From a virus, in IMG/VR virus record IMGVR_UViG_3300037517_003820, positions 1 to 64,000 of that record: a stretch of DNA of 64,000 bases. One strand, given 5' to 3'. Under the pieces are notes generated by a model that made no database searches, had not been told where the DNA came from, and saw nothing but the letters and a program-made list of their open reading frames with translations. Made by a program: the position numbers and the translations under genes. Below, in pieces: positions 8,703 to 20,700 of this stretch. Position 1 is the stretch's first letter. Every line of letters starts with the position of its first letter.

Positions 8703-11700
8703 ATGGCACAAGCCTTTAATCTAACCGCACAATTAAATTTGCGTGGACCATCAAATGTTAGACAGATAGTTTCGGATGTTAAAAAACAACTAGGAACTAT
8801 TACTGGTGATATAAAATTTAATATTGATCCAGCAAGCATAAATAATACTTCGAGGTTAAGTAAGTCGTTACAAGAATTAAATGCCAATCTAGCTAATGTG
8901 TCAACCAATGCCAGAGCAGCCTCTTCTGCCATAAAGAGTTTTGGTCAAAGTGTCACATCTATTAGTGGTTCTTCTAATAAATTATCATCTAATTTAGACA
9001 AAACAACAAAAAGCGCAGATAATGTTGGATCATCTCTTACTAAAACAGCTAAAAATGTTAGCGTAGCAAGAACAGAGATGGAAGAGTTTGGTCGTCAAAG
9101 CGCCTTGGCCGTTCGTCGTTTCGCAGCATTTAGTGCTGTAACAGGAGTCTTTTTTAGTCTTAATAGAGCAATTAATAATGGTTTAAAAAGCTTTATAGAG
9201 TTTGATAAAGAATTAGTAAAATTACAACAAGTAACTGGCAAAAATGCCGAAGGATTACAAGATCTACAAAATGAAATTACTAGACTATCTATCAATCTTG
9301 GTGTTAGCTCTGATAGTTTAGTTCAGGTTTCTAGCACCTTAGCACAGGCTGGTTTAAGTGCAACAGAAACTAGAGCAGCATTAGAGGCATTAGCCCGTAG
9401 TAGCCTTGCTCCAAGTTTTGACGATATTAATCAAACAGTAGAAGGTTCTATTGCATTAATGAGACAGTTTGGTATTAGTGCCAAAGAACTAGAAAAAGCA
9501 TTGGGTAGTGTTAATAGTGTTGCGGCAGCATTTGCTGTTGAGTCTAGTGATATTATTGCTGCTATTCAACGTACTGGTGGTGTGTTTGCAAATGCCAGCA
9601 AAGGAGTAAGCGAAGGAACAGATGCTCTAAATGAGTTTATTGCTGTTTTTACAAGTGTTCGTGCTACAACACGCGAAAGCGCAGAAACTATTGCTACCGG
9701 TTTAAGAACTATTTTTACTCGTATTCAAAGACAAGGAACAATAGATGCATTAAGAGACTTTGGAGTAACACTAACAGATGCCGAAGGAAAATTTGTTGGA
9801 GCATATAAAGCGGTACAATTACTTAGCGAAGGATTAAATAGAATTGATCCTAGAGATATAAAATTTAGTCAAATTGTTGAAGAGCTTGGTGGATTCAGAC
9901 AGATTGGCAAAGTTATCCCATTAATTCAACAGTTTGCAACAGCGCAGGAGGCCCTAAAAGTCGCACAAGCTGGTCAGGGTAGTTTAGCAGCAGACGCATT
10001 AAAAGCTCAATTAAGTCTTGCTAATCAAATAGCTAAAGTAAGAGAAGAATTTTTAAGTTTAATTAGAAGTTTAGGTCAAAGCGACACATTCCAAACTCTT
10101 GCTAGAGGCGCTTTAGGATTTGCAAGTGGTTTAATAAAAATTACTAGCGCATTAAAAGGAGTACTACCAGCATTAGCAATATTAGGAGCAGGGGCTAGCT
10201 TACGAGGTATTACTCAATTTGCTGGTGGTTTTATAGGAGGATTAAAGAAAGTACCAAAAGGACAAGAGGGAGAAGAACAACCCGGAATAGCAAGATCTAT
10301 AGGCAGTAATTTGGGTAGTAGTTTAGTTGGAGCTAAAACAGAACAAACTAGTAGAGATATTGAAAAGAATACAGAAGCTTTGAATGGTATTTCTGATAAG
10401 CTTACGTCTCTTACTACAACAATACAATCCTTAATTGATCTAAGTTCAAAAGAAAAAGAACAAGTTATAGATCCATCATTAGTTACTAATTTGATATCGT
10501 CTATATCAACTTTAAATGATACTATTAATAATCAAAAGTTAACATCGACAGATTCTGGTCAGGATCCTACACAAAGAAAAATTCAAGCCCAACAAATTAG
10601 AAATATTAGAACTGATAAAACACTAAATAGTACAGAAAAAAAAATAAGAATTCAACAAATACAAAATGAAAAAAACAAATCTTCCGGAATAGATACTACC
10701 GCTATACAGGAATTGTCTGCTGGTATCAATACTTTTAATACTAATTTTAATGCTATTAGTAATAGTTTATCTACCTATAATACAACACTACAAAATAATA
10801 CGAATACTTTATCTAGTAATAATAGTTCTCTAGAAAATGTTTATGCTGCTTTGGTTAATTTAGATGCTACTTTAGATAGAAAAGATTTCGGCGGAGGCGG
10901 TGGACCAACTACTGCTAGTGGCGGTGGTCGTATTTTGGGTTTCTCTAAAGGAGGAAGTGTTCCTGGTAACGGAAGAGGAGACAAAGTTCCAGCATTGTTA
11001 GAGCCGGGCGAAGTAGTAATGAGCAATCGTGCTGTTAATAAGTATGGAAGAGGTAATTTGGTAAGAATGAATAGATATGCTAAAGGAGATCAAGTTAGAA
11101 AAATCGTTCCGCAAAATAATACTCTTAATAAATCTCATATAGGATCTGATATACAAATAAGTAAAAAAAATCTACAAAATTATGCAAGAAATTATAGAAG
11201 TAAAGAGTTTTTCGCTTCTGCATACGACAATGCCGGAGTAACAAAACAACAATTAGAATCAGGAGATTTTGATTTTAATAATTTGATTAAAAAAATGCAA
11301 CTTAGAATTAAAGATAGAGTTATATTAAATTTACCATCAAATTGGAATCAAGCTCTTAGAGCCAATAATCCTAATTTAGTTAGTCAAAATGATTTAGCTA
11401 ATTTTATAGCAACATCAGAAGATTCTTTGTTTGTTGGGCAATATGGTAGATTGCCTAAAAATGATAAAAAAGATACAAGACAACAACTCGTTACTGCTAT
11501 AAAATCTTTACCAACAAAACAATATACAAATAAAAATAATCCACCGCCATCAGAATTTCCAAGTATTTCTAGTTTTGATATTGATAGTGAGCTAGACAGC
11601 TTAAAGAGGATTATAACTCAAGATAATTTAGAGGAATCTAGTTATATCGATCTATTATTCAAACCATCAAAATTTGGATCGTCATATGTAAGCGGTGCAA

Positions 11701-14700
11701 CAGGACTACAGAGGACTAGAACACAGTCTAGATCCGGAGCATATAAAGAACTATTAAATTCTGGTGGATTAATTAAAAAATTTGCTGGCGGAGGAGAAGC
11801 GCTACAATCTAAATTATCAACTATAAGAACTCTTTTGGGCGAATTTTATGGGAGCGATGAACAACTTATATCAAAATCAATTTCTAATTCTATGATAATT
11901 GATGAGGCTCGTGCTGATAAAATTATTGCTAATTTAGAATCATCTAGATCACAGTTGCCATTATTTAAAAAACTATTTTCAGAAAAATCATCTTCTGTTG
12001 GTGTTTTAAATGGATTTCCAGTTGCTAGATATGATGCTATCGGCGGTCTTCAGAGTATGAGATTTGATGAACTCAAAGATGAAGAAACTATTAGAGAGTT
12101 TATAAAAAGAGGAAAATTAGCAACACAAGCTTCGCGTGGTCCGGTTGGTAAACGCATGGTTTATGGTGATCAAAAAGCAGCAAGACGAAGGTTTGCGGTT
12201 GGCGGAACAGTAGAAAACATAGCTGCTAAAGAAAAAAAATCTATTGAAACTGTAATTTTAGAACAATTATCCAGTTTTGGAGATGCTAGCGGAGTTAAAA
12301 AAATACTAGGATTAGGAGCTGGAGAAAGAGAGATTAGCTCTATATTGAATGCTAGTAATATTAGAGCCGGTAAAAACATAGAAAAAGCTATTAAATTTAT
12401 AAATAGGGCGCTAGCTAAGACAGGAAAAACAGATGCTGCTAGAGAAGCAAAAGAAGCAGCCATGAGAAAAGTTGCAATTGCCGGATTATTTCCATTAGAT
12501 TATAATAAAGATTTTTCAGACTGGAAGTTGGAAGATGGTAGAGAAATTTATGGTTATGTTAGAGGATTTCAATCTAGCTTTTTACCACAAATAGAAGCTA
12601 TGCAAGAGGCTAATAGAGCTACTCGTCAAAAATTTGCTGAAGATATTCAAGATACGGCAGCATTAGGCGGATTAGGTAATAGAAATATTCAGGGGCCAAT
12701 TCAACCATTAGCAATAGATTTTGATGAAACATTAGCTCTTGGAACAAAAATGCTAGATGAAAATGGTAAAGAAGATTTACCAGCCTATTCGGATAGAAAA
12801 AAAGTTATGGAAAGTCTAGCCCAAGCTAGACCAACCTCACTAGCTAAAAGATTGGCTAGTATAGAACAAAAAAATCCTGGATATGTTAGGATGTATAGTC
12901 GCATCTTAACGGCTCGTCCTCAAAGTACAGCAGATATTATAGCATCTACTCTTAATAGATTTGGATTACCCTATTTAGAACAAGATGTTACTGGAGTTAG
13001 TCAAGGATTAGGAACAAATATAGCAAAAGCTAAAGCTGCTAATGTTGCAGCAGCCGAAAAATTAATCGATGATAGTGAAGAAAATATTAGAGCAACAATG
13101 GCTGCTGGTAAAAGCACTTTTCGTTATGGTGAAGTTCCAGAACTTAAAGGACCAGCAGAAGAAAAATTTGGACAATCTAATATTGAAGGAGGTATGTTAG
13201 AAGCGGCACTATCACAATTATTGGGCTATAATATAAATGTTGATGCTTTACAAAGAAATAGGGCGATTGATTTTCCACAAGGACTAGGTAGAGGTGCTCA
13301 ACTTTTTGGATTACCTCCGAATATTGAAACAGAAGTAAAAAGAACTTTGGATGGAGACAGTTTTTCAAAAGCCAGAGAAGAATTTAGTAGATACTTTACA
13401 GAAAATCCACAAGCCTATGCTAAAGGAGGAGCAGCAACAATTGGCTCTGGATCATTTAAATTTCCCAAAAGAATAAGTAATGCTTATGTTCGGGAAATGG
13501 AAAAATTATTAGAACAAGAACAAATGGAGAAGGTTTTTTCAACGTATCCTGGTAATGAAAGAATGATTGTAGACGAAGAGGCTGTACAAAAAGGATACGA
13601 ATCTCCTTTTAGTAGAGAACTATTCATAAATTCGTTTAAGGATAAAATAAGTAGAAATACAGTTTTTGAAAGAATGGGACAATTTGCACGAGTCATAGGA
13701 TTACCACCCACAGACTTCTTGTCTGCTATACCAACTCAGTTAGATTTTGGTGTTAATTATCCTGCTACAGCACTATTTAACAAGGATCCTTCTGGCCCAG
13801 GAACCAGAGGACTACAAGGAGTGGACCTGACACCATATGGTTATACTGAACAAGATAAACAAGATTTATTTGGATATACTAAACTAATAGAAGAAAAAAA
13901 GAAACAAATATTAAAAACAATCAAAACTTCTGTTACAACATATGAAGATGGTAGTTTTGGTTATGATGTGGCTCTAACAGAAAAACTAAGAGCAGAATTA
14001 GAAGATTTACAAAAACAACAAAGATCTCTTATTGATAAAAATAATGTGGCTATTAAAGCTGCAAAAGAATCTAGATTACAATCTGCAAACCAGAGTGGTC
14101 GTGGTAGCGTTGGTATAGCGACTAATCCGTTTAATACAAGTCAACGTCAAGATTATAGTATTTTATATCATGAATTAACTCATCAACTTTTTAATAGTCT
14201 TAGAACTAAAAATGCTCAATCATTTGAAGCATACAAGGCCAAAGTTGCTAGTTTATTTAGTGGAAATAATGATGATGTGGCCGATGCTTTTGATGCTTTG
14301 GTGGGAAATACTGGATATAATAGTGCTGATGTTGCTTATGGAAGAAGTTATAAACTTAGTGGACTAAGCAGTTTAATGATAGGCTCCGCTAAAAAAGAGT
14401 CATTTGAAAAATATGTTAATAGTGATCCGGAATATGTTCCAGAATTAAGAAAAACTTGGGCCGAAACACAGTCCACCACAAATGCTAAAGCTTTCAAGCC
14501 ACTGAATCCTAGAGTTAATGATATTTTATTAAGAGGTAAAATAAGTCAAGATGTTATAGATAAATATGAAGATAATGGTAAAGAAGAATTTTTAACAACA
14601 CTAGTACAAAAATTACCATTGTTGGATGAAAATTTAAGTGGAATTTTGGATAGTACTCTGGATGACTTATTGGGAGGCGCCGGAATAAGTAGACAAAAAC

Positions 14701-17700
14701 TATCAGTTGGTGGATTAATTAGCAAACTTAAAGGCGGAGGATCAGTTCCTGCTCTAGTCAGTAACGGAGAGGCTTTTGTGCCACCCAAACTTGCTAAACA
14801 AATTGGCTATGGAAAATTAGAACGTATGAATCAAGCTGATAAAAATGGTATGACAGAGTTCAGTGAAGGAGGTATTAGCGTATTTAAGGGCCCCGGAAAC
14901 GGAACCAGTGATAGTATACCAACAAATCTGCCTGTAGGTAGTTTTGTTATAAGAGAAAAGGCAACTAAAGCATTAGGTTTAAATAGTGGTGGTGCTGTTG
15001 GAGTAAGAAAATTCAAAGATGGTGACAAGGTTTCTTATAGAAAACATGCAACTGGTATTCAGGCGCCAGTGCCCGATCTTGGATTTCTAAAGACAAGCGC
15101 AATATTATTAGCAGACAGTTTTAGAACCACAGAACAAATCATAAGTAATGGTTATTCGGCCTGGCAAGAGATAGACAAAGTGGCTCCGGTTTTAGCAAAC
15201 GCTTTAGATAGATATTTTAGTACTATCAATGGAACAGTAGAAGATGCTAGTTTGATGATGCAAAGCTATCGTGCAGTAGCCGTGTCTTTGGCTAAACAAG
15301 GAAAAAGCGCGGCAGAAATTGATGCTATTATGACGAATTATATTGATGCTTTAAATAAAGGAATAGACGCATACCAAAATTCTGCTCCTATAGAGCCGCC
15401 AAAATCAGCCACAACATATGCGGTTACTCCACCGAGTCCTCAAATCCCGCCCGATCCCGACGACACTTCAACAACCCCCAAAACTTCTTTACCAAGAACG
15501 CCGCCTCCCGTACCAAAATCTGCCGAGCAAAAACTAGCAGCAGCAGAAAACGAAGCAATTGCTCAAAGAATAGAAACTAAACAAAATATTAAATCCGAAT
15601 ACGATCCAGTATATAGAGGAGCATCGTCTAAAGAAGATAAACAGGCTATTCAGGATGACGCCAGATCAAAATTTCAGGCTGCTGATGCTACCATACAGGC
15701 TAATAAAGCTGCTCAACAACAAGCAATATTACAAGAATTATTAGCACAAAAAGCTAAAGAAGCTAATCAGTCTACAGCAGAATATATATCCGGACTACAA
15801 CAAGAAATTGATGCTAGATCAGTTGATATTATGGAACAAGATTTTAGCAATGCTTTAGGGCCAGAAGCTCCGTCAGCACCAGAAGCAAGACAACAAGCAC
15901 TTAATGAAACAATTAGTTCCAGAGGACTACAAGCATTTAATGTTCCGGGCTTAGGAGAAGGTACTGATTTAAATAGTATTATTGCACAAGTATCAAAAAA
16001 CAATGATCTTGCCGCCGAGGCAGACAAAGCCAAAGCAGCAGCTGCTACAAGAGCGGCTGACGCATTAGAACTCATGAGACTCAAAGCAGAACAAAACGGA
16101 CAAACACTATCACAGTATCAAAGTAATCTTAAACAAAATATTTTGAATCTTGCTAAAGATCTACAAAAATCAGCTCCTGGTAAAATTAGTAAGTTTAATG
16201 AAACTGCTGTTAGTTTACGAGGAGATATTAACAGTGGAGATGAAGATAAAATTACTAAAGCTAAAGAACAATTAGCTAAACAATTAGCTGATCTTGGAAC
16301 AAATCTTGAATCGTCTCAAATAACAACTATAATTGATGATTTAGCAGCAAGTATGGGGGATACCGATAAAACATTTGTTGATATTATTAATAATTCGCAA
16401 GAATTACAAGAAGCATTCAAACAATCATCAACAGATGCAACAGCTTTACAATCAGCAACCCAAAAACTTAGCGTTAGTTTGGGTATTCCTGAGGAAGCTT
16501 TGCAAAAACTAGCAAGTTCTGCCGAATTAGCAGCAAGTAATCTTTACGACAAGAACGTAGCAGCTGCTCAAAAAATGGCGTCTACATTGGCTAAAACTAG
16601 TTTAGCTATTGGTGGAATAGGATCTGTCATATCGTCTACTATCAAATCATTAGGAGGGTCGGAAAATAAAGATACTGCTGTTCTTAGTACTGGTATAAGT
16701 AGCGTAGCTAGTACCGTCAGTACATTAGGAGCTTCTCTAAGTCAATTACCAGGAGGTATAAAATTTGTTTTAGATACTATGCAAGGAATGGGAGGCGGTA
16801 TAGGTAAAGTAGCCACTAGTTTAGCTCCTAAGATAATGGGTTTTATAGCAAGTCCTATGGCTTTAGTCGGAGCATCGTTAGCGGGTGGGGCAGTTGCCAT
16901 AGCAGCTGGTTTTAAAGAAGCATATAATGCTGCTAGAGAGTTTGATTTACAAACAAGTCAAAAAAGAGTAGACGAAAGTTTAAGTAGAGTAAGCGACCTA
17001 TTTGCACAATTTGAAAAAGATACTACTAATATAGATTTTCTTAGTAAAATTGATAGTGAATTAAGTTACGGATCCAAACAGTTGATGAAAAATCTTGAAA
17101 CTGATTTAAAAGTTCCAAAAGCAATGTGGGCTAATCTATTAGATCTTGATGGTGGTTCGCAGGCTGCTGGTAGAAGTATGATATTGGAAAAAGAAGGTAT
17201 TGGAAGCTATATCTCATCTGTATTTTCTAATAATGCTCAACAAGCGGCAATAGGCAGAATTGCACCAGAAAAGGCCGTTGAAACAGCTCAAAAGGTTCAG
17301 CCACAAGGCCAAAATATATTAAAACAGTTCGAAAATAAACTTCGGTCCGGTATGGACATGGATACTATTCTTGCTGAATTAAATGCTGCTGGTAATCAAT
17401 CAGCTGAAGTTCTTGCTAGAATGAATCCGAAAATCAATGAACAAATTATGTTGATAGAGAATGATAGAAACATATCAGAACAACGCAAAAGCGCTATTAT
17501 CAAAGAAATAACAACATCCGAAGCTAACAGAGTTGCTAGTGTTAATATGAAAAATAGTATGAAACAAATTGAGTTTGAGAAACTAGGTAGACAAACCAAT
17601 AATTTTGCAACAAGTTTGGAAAGAATGTTTAATGGGATGGAACAGGCCATAAATAAAACAGACTTTGAATTAAGTAAACTTTCTCGTTCAGCAGAATTAT

Positions 17701-20700
17701 CAGCAGCAGCTTTAAGCGGAAATGCTAAGGCTGGAGATGTTATGCTCGACAGTATTAATGTGTTACAAAATCCAAGAGCATATTCAGGACAAGAGCAAGG
17801 AGCAGCTTTTGATCAAGCAGCAGGATTTTTTGGATCTCAAGCTGATCTTGTTAGGCCACTATTGGGACTTGGAGATAAGTTAGAAAGTACGGTAATGAGT
17901 ACTATCAATCGTTCTGTTCAGGCTAATCCAACAGGTAGCACAGAAGGAATAGCGTCAAATATTAGAAATGCTCTAGATGCTCAATTAAAAGATTTAGGAT
18001 TACCTCCTAATATAGCAGATAAGTTAGCAGGACAAACTAAATTAGCTTTTGAAAAGATAAGAAGCGAAAGAGGCGGAGAAGATACAAGATTAAACTTTGA
18101 TCAGATAACAGAAGAAGTTCCCGCTTTTGCAAAAGCTATTAGCTCAGCACAAAGAGCACAAGAATTAGCTGTTAAAGCTATGGAATTTTATCAAAAGAAT
18201 CTTAATGAGTATGCTCAAGCTATGAATCAAATGGTTGATTTTCAGATAGAAGCTAATAATAGGATGAGAAAAGCTAGCGAGGTTCAAGCTAAAGGAGCTA
18301 TGGAACTAGCTAAAACATTAGGGCAAACAGTATCTTTAACAGAAACAAGAAATGTAACAGAAGCGCCAATAAGATCTATGACAGGAGGATTAACAAATCC
18401 TGGTGATATTGGTAGAAACGTTGTGAATTTAGAAGCTCAAAGACGAACATTACAAACAGCTGCTGATAATGCTGGCAATAGAGGTCCGGCCGCAAAAGAC
18501 GAATTCGCCGTTATGCAAAATCGACTAAGAAACACTAACGTGGCTCTTAGAGAAAATATTGATGCATTAAAACAAATGGCGGACAGTACCGATTTAGCAC
18601 AAGCAGCTTTAGCTAAAATTCAAGAGGTACAAGCTAGAAGACAAGCCGGAGCTAATCTTATAGAAAAAATGGTAACTTCTAATCCGGAAGAATTAGCCAG
18701 ATTAAATGCTTCAATAGGACGATTAAATAATAATATGAGAGGCGGATTAAATGTTGGTAGCACAGCAGAACAAAGAGGTGAAAGTTTACAGGCTTTTAAT
18801 ATGCTTGCTCCACTATTAGGAGATGGACAGCAACAAAATGAATTAAAAGCTAATGTGTTAGAAAGTATGCTTAAAGAAAGCGGTGTTGGTATAGATAGTA
18901 CTTTTCAATCAGTTTTGGATAGTTTAAGAAATCCCGAAGGGGATCCTCAAATGGCAGAAGCTATTAGTGTTTATAGAGAAAGTTTGGCTAAACAAACACA
19001 AGCTAATGATATATTAGGTGAACTACAAAGGATGATGAGCGAGAATACCGCAGAAATAGCAGCAACAAAACTAGCAACAGCAATTAGTAGTGTTCCTTTA
19101 ACTTTCGATCAACAAGTATTTAATGATATAAGAGACAATATACAAAAATTGGTCGAGATCGTAGGTAAAAGAGACGAAGAAGGAAAAGACCCTATTCCTG
19201 CTCAAAACAAACGCAAAGGAGGCGTAATATACGCATCAATGGGCAGAGCTATTGATTTTGCTCCAAAAGGAACTGATACTGTTCCTGCAATGTTGACTCC
19301 CGGAGAGTTTGTGGTTAATCGAGCAGCAACAAAAGCTAATCTTCCATTATTACAAAATATTAATAGTAAAAAATATAGTAATGGTGGAAAAGTAAGATAC
19401 TACAATGAGGGAGGATATGTTTTAGCTGGAGGAGTAGCAACCGCCGGAACCGGAAAAGATGACGATGCGCCTAAATTACAAGAAGCCGTTAGCCAATCAA
19501 CAGAAAAACAAAAAACAGCTAAAAATGCAGAACAGGCTACTAAATTAAAACTACCTATTTTAGAACAATATGGTGATAAAGACTTTAAAAAATTAGGAAC
19601 AATTCAAACAGATAATTTTATTGCTGTTGGAAATAGAGGCAAGTCCGGCATTGGTGAATCTTTTGAAAGAATATATCTTGGAGAAAAAATTGGTACATTA
19701 TATAATAATTATGGTTCAATCACTGGAACTAAAAAAGCTGAATTACCAAAATATCAAAAAAGTTTATTTTGGGGAATACAAGATATTGATAGTATTATCG
19801 GATCAGAAAAACAATTAACCAAATCTGACATATATAAAAATGGAAAAGATGGTGAGTTTACAGACCTGATCTTGGGCTATCAATCATTATATACTAAACT
19901 TATGGAAGGACCATCCGGAAATACCAAAATAGAAACATTTATTAAAGAGATCAATACGGAGCCATTGCCAAATATTTCTCCTAATTTTTCAAGAAAACCA
20001 AAAAGACGTACTCGTCGCGACGGAGACTATAAGGGATACTCCTATCTAAAGGTAGTTGAAGATCTTATACAAGACAATGAGAAATCCTATTGGGGTATAT
20101 TTGATGAAATACCACGTATCCTTAAACAAGGAGGTGTTGGCTTTGAGGGAGTGTCGCCATTTACATTAGCGGATTCACCAGCAAAGTTTGCAGCGTATGT
20201 AAATACTCCTCCTCGAGTATTAGCTGGTAAAGATTTACAACAAGATAATTTAGACTCTCATAATAAAGTTGATTTAGTCAATAATACGATACAAGTTATA
20301 CAAAAAACTCGACAGGCTCTTAAGGCTCTTAGTCTTTTTGATGATAAGATACTAGATCCTGGAGAAGGAGCCGGTGAGAAAGTTGATACTTCTACCGTAG
20401 AGTCCGATGCCTCTATTTATAACAAAGAAACACTAGCCTCATTAGATGCTTTGTATAAGAATAGAATATTTCATACGTCTATCGGCGATCCGGATTTTGT
20501 TAAGAAGCCAATAACATTATATAATATGGCAGAAGAAAAATGGAATACCATTCAATCAGATCCGAATTATCAGAAAGCAGTAGAAGATAACACAGCCATG
20601 TCCAATTGGAATGATACAATAAGTATTATCCCTATAGTCAATAATCAACCAAACACTGACAACAAACGTCAATTTCCATGGATTACAAATGATACAAAAT

